Shown in pieces: positions 1 through 7,227 of a stretch of 18,884 nucleotides of DNA. The position numbers and the translations under genes were made by a program. The DNA lies in contig CAYZCS010000014.1 in assembly GCA_964476895.1 (NCBI GenBank), forward strand, positions 1 to 18,884, read 5' to 3'. The notes under the pieces were generated by a model. The model made no database searches and had not been told where the DNA came from. It saw only the letters and a program-made list of their open reading frames with translations. Each line of letters opens with the position of its first letter. Position 1 is the stretch's first letter. The DNA is from JALYJZ01 sp964476895 (GTDB lineage Bacteria; Patescibacteriota; SICC01).

Positions 1-651
1 CCCCAACCCCAACAACCCCAACCACAACCGGCCGTACCCCCGCCTCCCCAAGGCCGTGACCGGCCGGCCCCGTCCGGGCAGCCTCGTCCGGCCCGCCGGG
101 CACCCAGCCCGGAAGAGCTCGACCGTCTGCTCCGGCAGATGGCAGCCCGCAGCCGCCGTCCCGGAGCCGGCGCGCAACAGCCGCGCCCGCCGATGTCCCC
201 GCGCGGCATGCCCGGCGCTCCCGAAGGGAATCCGGACGCCGCCCCCGTCGAGGCGCCGCCTCCGCCGCCCGAACTGGTCGAGCAGGAAGCGCGGCAGGTC
301 GAGAAGTCCGCGGAAATCCTGAAAGAGCTCAAGGCTCGCGAGGTCCAGGCCCAGCAGGACATCACGCCGATCCCGCAGGCCGACCAGACCCGGGCCCGGG
401 AAGAAGCCGTCGAGGCGAATCTCCCGATCCGTACTCAGGCGAACTCGATCGCCTCCGGCCCGCTGCATGACGCGATCGAGCAGCTCCAGGTGGCGATGCG
501 CGCCCATGACCCGGTCGGGCAAGTCCATGGCGCGAACTCCGTCCAACGTCAGATGCCGCACCATCCGCTCTATGATCCCGAGGCTGCCAAACCGGACGCC
601 ACACCCTCGGACGCGCCGCCGGGTGATGCACCGCAGAAGGGGAAGCAATGA
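1..651 (+). CDS. Proline/glutamine-rich hypothetical protein, 5' truncated
   Basis: The reading frame is open from the first base of the window, so this is the C-terminal 216 residues of a longer protein. It begins with a Pro-Gln repeat (PQPQQPQPQP), then a Pro/Arg/Ala-rich stretch. A charged helical segment follows (around EQEARQVEKSAEILKELKA, likely coiled coil), then a more ordered part with LHDAIEQLQVAMRAHDP, and a Pro/Asp/Ala-rich tail. There is no membrane segment or catalytic motif in the visible part. Its stop overlaps the start of the VirD4-like ATPase gene (ATGA, 648-651), so the two are translationally coupled and the protein probably works with that ATPase, perhaps as a cytoplasmic tail or adaptor of a secretion-like machine. 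That role is inference; I do not recognise the family. Confidence 0.75.
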   Translation, partial: PQPQQPQPQPAVPPPPQGRDRPAPSGQPRPARRAPSPEELDRLLRQMAARSRRPGAGAQQPRPPMSPRGMPGAPEGNPDAAPVEAPPPPPELVEQEARQVEKSAEILKELKAREVQAQQDITPIPQADQTRAREEAVEANLPIRTQANSIASGPLHDAIEQLQVAMRAHDPVGQVHGANSVQRQMPHHPLYDPEAAKPDATPSDAPPGDAPQKGKQ

Positions 652-3065
652 ATCCCAACCTGCCGGCACGCGCCCAGCGCATGCTCGACCAGCTCTCCAA
701 GGGCGACAAGAAGGTCGTCAAGAAGCTGGAGCGGGTACTGCTGGAGGTCCGGGTGCCGCGGCACCGGCCGAAGGAAGGCGAGCGGCAACAGGAGCTTAAG
801 GAACAGCTCGGCGTGGCGGAACAGCTCTTCGCCTCGCTCCATTCGATCTATCGCGGCGGCATGACGTCCCAGCTCTTCGAACAAGACGCGATCAGCTTCG
901 AGGTCGCCGCACCGGGCGGTGAGATCGGATTCTTCGTCGGCGTGCCGCTGCATCTCCAAAGCCTGGTGGAGAAGCAGATCCACGCCTACTACCCGGACGC
1001 CGAGATCACCCCGGTGCCGCTCTATAACATCTTCGCCCGGCAGGGCTTCGTGGCGGCGACCTCGCTGGCGCAGCGGAAGCAAGCCCGCTACCCGATCAAG
1101 ACCTACCAGGACTTCGAAGCCGACCCTATGGCCGGCATCGTGGGGTCGCTCGCCAAGCTCGGTCCCGACGAGGGCGCGGCGATCCAGATCATGATCGCCC
1201 CGACCGGACACCGCTGGCGGAAACAGGCCCAGTCATACGCCCGGCAGTATGCCCAGGGGAAGTCGGGTACCGGCGGATCGGCTTCCGGCAAGGTCTTCGG
1301 CGGCCTCTTCAAGTTCGGCGGCGACCTGATCTCCGCGGCGACGACCGACCCCAAGCAGGATGCCCAGAAGCCGGCGCAGAGCTCCGACGAGCCGCGGAAG
1401 CTGACCCAGATCGAGGAGCAGATGGTCGAGAAGATCGAGACCAAGGCCGGTTCGCCCGGTTTCGAGGTCGTGATCCGGATCGTTTCCGCCGCCGCCGATA
1501 AGGGCGTCGCGGAACTCAACCTCCAGCACCTTACCCGGGCGTTCCAGCAGTACGACGCACCCGACCTCAACGGATTCAAGGAGATCGTCTCGCCGGTGGC
1601 CTCGCAGGCACGGCTGGTCACCCGCTACGTCTTCCGTGAACTCTCCGGAGCCGGGAAGAAGATGATCCTCGGTCCGGCGGAGCTGGCCTCGATCTGGCAC
1701 CCGCCGAGCGAGGGCATCGAGACGCCGCACATCCGCTGGCTCGGTGCCAAGACCGCCGCACCGCCGAGCAACATGCCGCGCGACGGCCTGCTGCTCGGCT
1801 ACAACCAGTACCGTGGCCAGGCCACCGACGTCCGGCTCAAGGAAGACGACCGCCGCCGCCACATGTACGCCGTCGGTAAGACAGGCATGGGTAAGTCGGT
1901 GTTCCTCGAGAACATGATCCTGCAGGACATCCGCGCCGGCCGTGGCGTGGCGGTGATCGACCCGCACGGCGACCTCGCCGAGAAAGTCCTCAGCAAGGTT
2001 CCGCGCGAGCGGGCCGAGGACGTGGTCTATTTCGACCCCGGCGACGCGGAACGGCCGATGGCCTTCAACATGCTCGACTATGCCACGCCCGAACAGAAGG
2101 ACTTCGTGGTGCAGGAGACCGTGGGCATCTTCTACAAGCTCTTCGGTGAGGAACTGATCGGCCCGAAGTTCGAGCACTGGACGCGGAACGGCATCCTCAC
2201 TCTGATGGAAGACAAGGAGACCGGCGCGGTGCTCTTCGACCTGCCGCGGCTCTTCTCCGAGCGCGACTTCGCCGCCCAGAAGATCGCCAAGGTGAAGGAT
2301 CCGGTCGTCAAATCCTTCTGGCAGCGTGAGATGGCCCAGACCTCCGATTTCCACAAGTCGGAGATGCTCGGCTACTTCATCTCGAAGTTCGGACGGTTCA
2401 TCACCAACGAGATGATGCGGAACATCATCGGCCAACCGAAGTCCGCCTTCGACATCCGGCAGGTGATGGACGAGGGCAAGATCCTGATCATGAACCTCGG
2501 CAAAGGCCGGGTCGGCGAGATCAACTCATCGCTGCTCGGCATGATCGCGGTCAGTAAGATCCAGATGGCGGCGATGAGCCGGGTGGATACGCCGGAGCAT
2601 CAGCGGAAGGACTTCTACCTGTACGTCGACGAGTTCCAGAACCTCACCAACGAAGAGTCGATACAGTCGATCCTCTCCGAAGCGCGGAAGTACCGTCTGA
2701 ACCTGACGATCGCCCACCAGTACATCGCCCAGCTCGACGAGAAGGTCCGCGACGCGGTATTCGGGAACGTCGGGACGGCGGTGAGCTTCCGGGTCGGCGC
2801 GGACGACGCCGAGTACCTTGAGAAGCAGTTCGAGCCGGTGTTCGACGCCCACGACCTCCTGAACCTCGACAAGGCCAACTGCTACGCCAAGCTGGTGATC
2901 GACGGGCTCTCCACGCGGTCGTTCAACATGAAGACCTACTCGCCGGAGCCGGTGACGCAGGAAGACGCCGAGATCGGCGAAGCGATCAGGAAGCTCTCAC
3001 GGCTGAAGTACGGCCGAGACAAGCAGCTGGTCGATTATGAGATCCGGATGCGGAGCAACCTGTGA
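648..3065 (+). CDS. VirD4/TraG-like type IV secretion (coupling-type) AAA ATPase
   Basis: An 805-residue ATPase of the HerA/VirD4/TraG superfamily. Residues 1-390 are a family-specific N-terminal part with a Gly/Ser-rich low-complexity linker near 200-230. The motor domain carries Walker A GKTGMGKS at 410-417, the DPHGD motif typical of this superfamily at 438-442, and a Walker B-type strand ending DEFQ at 661-664, followed by SILSEARKYRLN. A later AHQY segment fits the sensor region. Proteins of this type pump DNA or protein through an envelope channel, or act in pilus-like machines, as ring ATPases at the inner membrane. No transmembrane helix is obvious at the N-terminus, so membrane docking would need a partner. 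The start overlaps the stop of the upstream proline-rich gene (ATGA), with a purine-rich AAGGGGA just before it. No relaxase or VirB gene is visible here; the rest of the cluster would lie to the left of the window. Confidence 0.85.
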   Translation: MNPNLPARAQRMLDQLSKGDKKVVKKLERVLLEVRVPRHRPKEGERQQELKEQLGVAEQLFASLHSIYRGGMTSQLFEQDAISFEVAAPGGEIGFFVGVPLHLQSLVEKQIHAYYPDAEITPVPLYNIFARQGFVAATSLAQRKQARYPIKTYQDFEADPMAGIVGSLAKLGPDEGAAIQIMIAPTGHRWRKQAQSYARQYAQGKSGTGGSASGKVFGGLFKFGGDLISAATTDPKQDAQKPAQSSDEPRKLTQIEEQMVEKIETKAGSPGFEVVIRIVSAAADKGVAELNLQHLTRAFQQYDAPDLNGFKEIVSPVASQARLVTRYVFRELSGAGKKMILGPAELASIWHPPSEGIETPHIRWLGAKTAAPPSNMPRDGLLLGYNQYRGQATDVRLKEDDRRRHMYAVGKTGMGKSVFLENMILQDIRAGRGVAVIDPHGDLAEKVLSKVPRERAEDVVYFDPGDAERPMAFNMLDYATPEQKDFVVQETVGIFYKLFGEELIGPKFEHWTRNGILTLMEDKETGAVLFDLPRLFSERDFAAQKIAKVKDPVVKSFWQREMAQTSDFHKSEMLGYFISKFGRFITNEMMRNIIGQPKSAFDIRQVMDEGKILIMNLGKGRVGEINSSLLGMIAVSKIQMAAMSRVDTPEHQRKDFYLYVDEFQNLTNEESIQSILSEARKYRLNLTIAHQYIAQLDEKVRDAVFGNVGTAVSFRVGADDAEYLEKQFEPVFDAHDLLNLDKANCYAKLVIDGLSTRSFNMKTYSPEPVTQEDAEIGEAIRKLSRLKYGRDKQLVDYEIRMRSNL

Positions 3066-3094
3066 TCGCCGCGCCCGAAGGACCGTTTATCCCC

Positions 3095-3123
3095 TTGACT
3101 TACAGTAAAAATAATGCTATAGT
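3095..3123 (+). promoter_or_regulatory. Sigma70-type promoter of the 3166 gene
   Basis: TTGACT (3095-3100), a 17-bp spacer and TATAGT (3118-3123) lie in an AT-rich pocket between two GC-rich genes. Predicted transcription start is near 3130, giving a leader of about 36 bases. It separates the conserved hypothetical gene from the secretion-type operon upstream. Confidence 0.75.
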
Positions 3124-3165
3124 GACTCGTTACTTTGCTTGATTGCGACGCTGAAACCAACCACC

Positions 3166-3735
3166 ATGCCTGAAGACACGAAACTCCAAACCGTCCGGCA
3201 GATGCTGGAGACCGCCGAGCAGAACCTGGCCACCGCCAAGCGGATGCTCGCGGAGCTGACCGGCGAGGCTCCGGCGGCCACGCAGGATCGGGCCGCCGAT
3301 TTCGGTGCCAAGGCGGAGCGGCTCTCGGTCTCGTCCGAGGGACGGGTCATCGAAGGCGTCTTCGACGGGAAGGATATGATCGGTCCGGACAAACGGAAGT
3401 ATCCGGTACCCGCGAACTACGCCAGCAAGTCGAAGCTCGTGGCGGGCGACGTCCTCAAGCTCACCATTACCGACGACGGCAGCTACATCTACAAGCAGAT
3501 CGGCCCGGTGCCGCGGAAGAAGATGGTCGGCACGCTGACCCAGCAGGGGAACCAGTACCAGGTCGTGGCCGGCGGCAAGACCTTCAACGTCCTGCTCGCT
3601 TCCGTGACCTACTTCAAGGCGCAGCCGGGCGACCAGGTCTCCGTGATCGTACCGGAGAGCCAGGACGCCGAATGGGCGGCGGTCGACAACCTGATCGTGA
3701 CTCCCGCGTCTCCGCAGACCGACTCCGACGCTTGA
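3166..3735 (+). CDS. Conserved hypothetical protein (YPVPANYASKSK family)
   Basis: 189 residues from ATG 3166; a TTG at 3139 would add nine residues but lies only about 9 bases after the predicted transcription start, so the ATG is preferred. Residues ~5-35 form a helix rich in Leu, Ala and Glu (RQMLETAEQNLATAKRMLAEL), probably a coiled coil. Then come two beta-rich modules: one with RVIEGVFDGKDMIGP, YPVPANYASKSKLV and GDVLKLTITDDGSYIYKQIGPV, and one with MVGTLTQQGNQYQVVAGG and PGDQVSVIVPES. I recall similar sequences as conserved hypotheticals in Patescibacteria genomes, without known function. There is no signal peptide, membrane span or enzyme motif. It has its own strong promoter and a terminator-like hairpin, so it is probably monocistronic. 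The beta modules with a helical oligomerisation segment could bind nucleic acid or protein, but this is a guess. Confidence 0.8.
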   Translation: MPEDTKLQTVRQMLETAEQNLATAKRMLAELTGEAPAATQDRAADFGAKAERLSVSSEGRVIEGVFDGKDMIGPDKRKYPVPANYASKSKLVAGDVLKLTITDDGSYIYKQIGPVPRKKMVGTLTQQGNQYQVVAGGKTFNVLLASVTYFKAQPGDQVSVIVPESQDAEWAAVDNLIVTPASPQTDSDA

Positions 3736-3746
3736 TTCCACGCCGC

Positions 3747-3782
3747 TACGATGGTATACATTAGTATACCGGTCGTACTTTT
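3747..3782 (+). terminator. Rho-independent terminator after the 3166 gene
   Basis: A two-part hairpin: TACGA (3747-3751) pairs with TCGTA (3773-3777), then a small internal bulge, then GGTATAC (3753-3759) pairs with GTATACC (3764-3770) around an ATTA loop. CTTTT follows at 3778-3782. The stem is unusually AT-rich for this genome. The inner 7-bp palindrome could also serve as an operator, but its place 12 bases after a stop codon, with a T-run behind it, favours termination. Confidence 0.6.
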
Positions 3783-3793
3783 CCCCAGCGGTC

Positions 3794-3826
3794 CGTGGAT
3801 AAGCCCTGTGGGTAGGGTGTGCACAA
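3794..3826. other. Cluster of DnaA-box-like nonamers upstream of dnaX
   Basis: Three spaced 9-mers resemble the DnaA box TGTGGATAA: CGTGGATAA (3794-3802, one mismatch), TGTGGGTAG (3807-3815, two) and TGTGCACAA (3818-3826, two), followed by an AT-richer stretch near 3845-3860. They sit in the 227-bp gap before the dnaX-dnaB operon. They could be a DnaA-responsive control region of the replication operon or a fragment of an origin. With one to two mismatches each, chance is a real possibility. Confidence 0.25.
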
Positions 3827-3918
3827 GCCGCCCTCATAGCAGGCATGCATAATTACTGCTTGTCTGCTCGATTAAGCCGCAACGACGGTGATTCTTGAGA
3901 ATACTGAATGCTTAGTTG

Positions 3919-3947
3919 TTTGGCGAGAGTGCGTCCGGGCCGATAGT
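3919..3947 (+). promoter_or_regulatory. Possible promoter of dnaX-dnaB
   Basis: TTTGGC (3919-3924), 17 bp, GATAGT (3942-3947). It would start transcription about 8 bases before the dnaX ATG at 3963, giving a nearly leaderless transcript. No Shine-Dalgarno sequence better than GAGAG is present. The -35 is poor, so other start sites in the 3840-3940 stretch are possible. Confidence 0.35.
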
Positions 3948-3962
3948 AGAGAGCAGTCCGTT

Positions 3963-5495
3963 ATGACCAACGCACCGAACACCGAATCCAGCGCCCTGTA
4001 TCGCGTCCACCGCCCCCAGACCTTCACGGAACTGGCAGGGCAGGACCCGGTCGTCACGGCGCTTCGCCAGGCCGTCGCGACGGAACGGGTAGGACATGCC
4101 TACCTGTTCACCGGACCGCGCGGCACCGGCAAGACCTCGACGGCACGGATCCTGGCCAAGGCGGTGAACTGCGCGAAACCCAAGCAGGGTGAGCCGGACG
4201 GCACCTGCGATGCCTGCACGGCCATCGCCAGCGGCTCGTTCCTGGACCTGATCGAGGTCGACGCGGCCAGCAACCGCGGCATCGACGAGATTCGGGAGCT
4301 CCGCGACAAGGTCCGGGTCGCGCCGACCCTCGGCAGGCGGAAGGTGTATCTGATCGACGAAGTCCATATGCTGACCAAGGAGGCCTGGGGCGCGCTGCTC
4401 AAGACGCTCGAGGAGCCGCCGGAGTTCGTGACGTTCATCCTGGCGACGACGGAGCCGGAGAAGGTGCCGGCGACGATCAGTTCCCGCTGCCAGCGGTTCG
4501 ACTTCCGTCCGGCGACCCCCCAGATGCTCCGGACGCGGCTGGAAGCGGTCGCGAAGGCGGAGTCGCTGAAGGTGGAACCGGAAGCGCTCGAGGTCGTCGC
4601 GCGCGCCGCCGCCGGGTCGTTCCGCGACGCCCTCTCCATGCTCGACACGCTGGCTGCTTCGGGCGGCCCGGTCACCGCGGCGGCGGCGCGTGACGCGCTC
4701 GGCATCGCCGGCGACGCCCACCTCGATGCACTGGAGACGGCGGTGCAGCGGCGCGACCAGGCCGCGGCGCTCGCGGCCATCGACGAGGCGGCCCGCGCCG
4801 GCGTGGCGGCGGACGTGTTCCGGACGGCGTTGGTCTTCCGGCTCCGCGAACGCCTGCACCAGGCCGCGGCCGGCAAGACCGACTGGCCCGCGCCCGACCT
4901 GATCCGTGCGCTCAAGCTCCTGCTGGCCGCCGGCGAGTGGGCGAAGGACAGCCCGGTGCCCGAGCTTCCGCTCGAGGTCGCCGTGATCGAATTCATCGGT
5001 GGTGCCGCCACGCCGGCCGCCGTTACTCCTCCTGCAAACAAACCAACACGAAATCCGGACGGAGGACCGGAGCCCGACGCTCCGGCCTCCGCCGGGCCGG
5101 CTCCGGCCGGTTCACGGCACGTGGCGCCGCAAGGGACTGCTAAGCAGGATCCGCCGGCAAACGCTCCCGCCGACCCGCCGGCCAAGCAAGCGCCGCCGGA
5201 AGGTGCCCAGGACCTCTGGGAAAAGCTCCTGACGGCGACGAAGGACCGGTACTCGCTTTCCGTGTGCCTGCAGAAGACCAGGGCGACGGGCCTCGCCAAG
5301 GACACGCTCACGCTGGCCGTACAGTCACCGTTCTTCCTGAACAAGCTTGACGACCCGGCTACCCGCCGGGCGGTCGAGGGCGAGCTGAAGAAGCTCGCGG
5401 GCAAGAAGCTTTCGCTGGACTTGCAGCTCGCGGAAGCCTCGGAAGACCTCTTCGAGGACGCGCTGAAGACGTTCGACGGGGCGGAGGTGCAATGA
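3963..5495 (+). CDS. dnaX: DNA polymerase III subunit gamma/tau
   Basis: The clamp-loader ATPase that opens and loads the sliding clamp and, in its long tau form, tethers polymerase and helicase. The 510-residue protein opens with the typical ALYRVHRPQTFTELAGQ. Walker A is GPRGTGKT (51-58), Walker B DEVH (132-135) followed by LLKTLEEPP, and the SRC sensor lies in SSRCQRFDF. Domain III and a Pro/Ala-rich linker (~345-410) lead to a C-terminal region (LWEKLLTATKDRYSLSVCLQ onward) like tau-type C-termini. The zinc module is incomplete: Cys70, Cys82 and Cys85 are present, but the usual second cysteine is Asp79. ATG 3963 is chosen; an in-frame GTG at 3888 would add 25 residues unlike the family N-terminus. 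The stop overlaps the dnaB start (ATGA), so the two are coupled. Confidence 0.95.
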   Translation: MTNAPNTESSALYRVHRPQTFTELAGQDPVVTALRQAVATERVGHAYLFTGPRGTGKTSTARILAKAVNCAKPKQGEPDGTCDACTAIASGSFLDLIEVDAASNRGIDEIRELRDKVRVAPTLGRRKVYLIDEVHMLTKEAWGALLKTLEEPPEFVTFILATTEPEKVPATISSRCQRFDFRPATPQMLRTRLEAVAKAESLKVEPEALEVVARAAAGSFRDALSMLDTLAASGGPVTAAAARDALGIAGDAHLDALETAVQRRDQAAALAAIDEAARAGVAADVFRTALVFRLRERLHQAAAGKTDWPAPDLIRALKLLLAAGEWAKDSPVPELPLEVAVIEFIGGAATPAAVTPPANKPTRNPDGGPEPDAPASAGPAPAGSRHVAPQGTAKQDPPANAPADPPAKQAPPEGAQDLWEKLLTATKDRYSLSVCLQKTRATGLAKDTLTLAVQSPFFLNKLDDPATRRAVEGELKKLAGKKLSLDLQLAEASEDLFEDALKTFDGAEVQ

Positions 5496-6913
5496 GTCCG
5501 GATTCCCGCCCGACGACCGCTGCCACGCAGGCCCAAGGGCCGATGCTGCCGCAGAACGTGGAGGCCGAGGCCGCCGTGCTTGGCAGCATCCTCCTCGAGG
5601 GCGAGGAGAAGATGGAGCTGGTCGTCGACCGGATCCAGCCGACCGACTTCTACCGCAAGGTCAACCAGCTCGTGTTCGAGGCGATGCTCGACGTCTTCAA
5701 GAAGAACCAGGAACTCGACATCCTCACCGTCACTCACCGGCTTGAAGAGAAGGACGTGATCGAACAGATCGGCGGCGCCTCGTACCTCGCCGACCTGACC
5801 AGCTCGGTCCCGTCCACCACCAACCTGCCGGCCTACGCCAAGATCGTCGAAGAGAGTTCGATCCAGCGGCAGGTGATTACGGTGGCCGGGGAAGTCCGGG
5901 ACAAGGCGTTCGGCGAGGATTTCGAGAGCGTGAAGCACCTGGTGGACTTCGCCCAGAAACGGCTGTTCGAAGTCGGCCAGGATTTCGCGAAGCAGGACTT
6001 CACCACGCTGACCCAGGAACTCGACCATTCGTTCGAGCGCTACGACCTGGCGCACCAGAACCGCGGCCAGCTCCACGGCGTGCCCACCGGCTTCAAGTCG
6101 CTCGACAACAAGCTCTCGGGGCTTCAGCCGGCCAACCTGGTGATCCTGGCCGCCCGCCCCTCGATGGGTAAGACGACCCTGGCGCTCAACATCGCGCGGA
6201 ACGCCGCGGTCAAGCACGGCAAGAAGATCGGCATGTTCAGCCTGGAGATGAGCGCCGACCAGCTGGTGGACCGGCTGGTATCGCTGGAGGCGGGCATCGA
6301 CTCCTGGAAGCTCCGGACCGGTCTGCTCGGCGAACGCGACTTCGCGAAGATCGCGAACGCTATGGATGCGCTCTCTCGCGCCGAGATCTTCGTGGACGAC
6401 AACTCGGCCCTGACGGTAATGGACATGCGCGCCCGGGCGCGGCGGCTCCACGCCACCAAGGGGCTCGACATGGTGATCGTGGACTACCTGCAGATGATGG
6501 ATGCCGGTGGCGCGAAGTCGGATAACCGCGTGCAGGAGATCTCGGAGATCTCGCGGGCGCTCAAGTCGCTGGCTCGGGAGCTGAAGGTCCCCGTGCTCGC
6601 GCTCTCCCAACTCTCCCGGGCGGTCGAGCAGCGGGACCGCAAGCAGCCCGAGCTTTCCGACCTCCGGGAGTCCGGTGCGATCGAGCAGGACGCCGACGTG
6701 GTGATGTTCATCTATCGCGACGACTACTACCGGAAGGATTCGGACCGGCCGAACATCGCCGACATCATGATCAAGAAGCATCGGAACGGCCCCACCGGCC
6801 AGGTCGAGCTGTACTTCTCCGGAGACCGCCAGAAGTTCAGCGACCTCGAGAGGCATGCGCCGTCGGAGGCGTCCGGGCCGCCTGCCGACGAAGCACCGCC
6901 GCCGCCCGAGTAG
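5492..6913 (+). CDS. dnaB: Replicative DNA helicase DnaB
   Basis: The hexameric helicase that unwinds DNA at the replication fork. It has 473 residues, a normal length. The N-terminal primase-interacting domain begins at LPQNVEAEAAVLGSILLE. A linker leads to the RecA-like motor with Walker A RPSMGKTT (222-229, Lys227), the Walker B strand MVIVDYLQMM, the LSQLSRAVEQR motif and the arginine-finger region around SGAIEQDADVVMFIYRDDYY. The tail ends in a Pro-rich APPPPE. ATG 5492 overlaps the dnaX stop and has GGAGGT (5483-5488) three bases upstream. Pairing with dnaX in one operon joins fork helicase and clamp-loader production. No intein or insertion is seen. The 3' end may share sequence with the repeat element that follows. 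Confidence 0.96.
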   Translation: MSPDSRPTTAATQAQGPMLPQNVEAEAAVLGSILLEGEEKMELVVDRIQPTDFYRKVNQLVFEAMLDVFKKNQELDILTVTHRLEEKDVIEQIGGASYLADLTSSVPSTTNLPAYAKIVEESSIQRQVITVAGEVRDKAFGEDFESVKHLVDFAQKRLFEVGQDFAKQDFTTLTQELDHSFERYDLAHQNRGQLHGVPTGFKSLDNKLSGLQPANLVILAARPSMGKTTLALNIARNAAVKHGKKIGMFSLEMSADQLVDRLVSLEAGIDSWKLRTGLLGERDFAKIANAMDALSRAEIFVDDNSALTVMDMRARARRLHATKGLDMVIVDYLQMMDAGGAKSDNRVQEISEISRALKSLARELKVPVLALSQLSRAVEQRDRKQPELSDLRESGAIEQDADVVMFIYRDDYYRKDSDRPNIADIMIKKHRNGPTGQVELYFSGDRQKFSDLERHAPSEASGPPADEAPPPPE

Positions 6914-7000
6914 ATGCCTCGGATGCACGCTCGGCGCTCCTACGTTCGGGATGCGCCTCGCTCATTCGTACTAGCATCCTCGGCATCTCTCAGGCGGCGG
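6897..7000 (+). repeat. Diverged copy 1 of a ~100-bp palindromic intergenic element
   Basis: The core 6931-6985 is the reverse complement of 7031-7085, with 42 of 55 positions identical and no gaps (counted by hand). Beyond the core, CTCTC-AGGCGG (6987-6997) resembles the end repeat of copy 2, CTCGCCTGGCGGGC. CCGCC-CCCGAG at the 3' end of dnaB loosely resembles the opposite end. If so, the element reaches over the dnaB stop codon. The outer limits are uncertain. A second internal inverted repeat, GATGCC..GGATGC (6913-6926) with GCATCC..GGCATC (6974-6987), lets this copy fold by itself. Confidence 0.45.
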
Positions 7001-7016
7001 CGCATGTCTTCCGTGG

Positions 7017-7116
7017 GCCCGCCAGGCGAGTGCCGAGAGCGCTAGTACTGATAAGTGAGGCGCCAACCGACCCCAGGAGCGCCGAACGACGCGTTCGAGG
7101 TGCTCGCCTGGCGGGC
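7017..7116 (-). repeat. Copy 2 of a palindromic element with 14-bp terminal inverted repeats
   Basis: Exactly 100 bp bounded by perfect 14-bp inverted repeats: GCCCGCCAGGCGAG (7017-7030) and CTCGCCTGGCGGGC (7103-7116). The interior, read on the minus strand, matches copy 1. A third partial match (GGCTCACTT..CTAG, 7130-7144) follows. The form is that of a MITE-like or REP/BIME-like intergenic element, or a structured RNA in the dnaB 3' region. It encodes no protein. Together copies 1 and 2 account for most of the 314-bp gap between dnaB and the glycosyltransferase gene. Confidence 0.6.
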
Positions 7117-7154
7117 TCTTCACAGGGGCGGCTCACTTCGCTAGGATGAGCTCT

Positions 7155-7188
7155 GCGCAAACGAACACATCGTGGGCGCTTTTTATTT
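7155..7188 (+). terminator. Possible terminator of the dnaX-dnaB operon
   Basis: GCGC (7155-7158), a 2x2 internal loop, ACGA paired with TCGT around an ACACA loop, then GCGC (7176-7179) and TTTTTATTT. The stem is short and interrupted, but the T-run is rare in this GC-rich sequence. Confidence 0.45.
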
Positions 7189-7227
7189 CGGTCCATAGCC
7201 GTCCGGTCCGCGGGACCATCTCGAACC

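Noticed and set aside
1..30. CCCCAA repeats resembling ciliate telomeric DNA
   Set aside because: They are in frame with the partial gene as a Pro-Gln tract, and the rest of the window is plainly bacterial.
1233..2435. A 400-codon minus-strand open frame
   Set aside because: Antisense to the VirD4-like ATPase gene, no recognisable motifs, composition of a shadow frame.
3753..3770. GGTATAC/GTATACC palindrome as a repressor site
   Set aside because: It extends through TACGA/TCGTA into a longer hairpin followed by CTTTT just after a stop codon, so a terminator explains it better.
3888..3962. Longer dnaX start at GTG 3888
   Set aside because: The extra 25 residues do not resemble DnaX N-termini and would overlap the likely promoter; ATG 3963 gives the standard beginning.
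4100..6928. A 942-codon open frame on the minus strand
   Set aside because: It lies entirely opposite dnaX and dnaB, whose domains are certain. Its Arg/Gly/Leu/Asp-rich translation is the usual antisense shadow in GC-rich genes.
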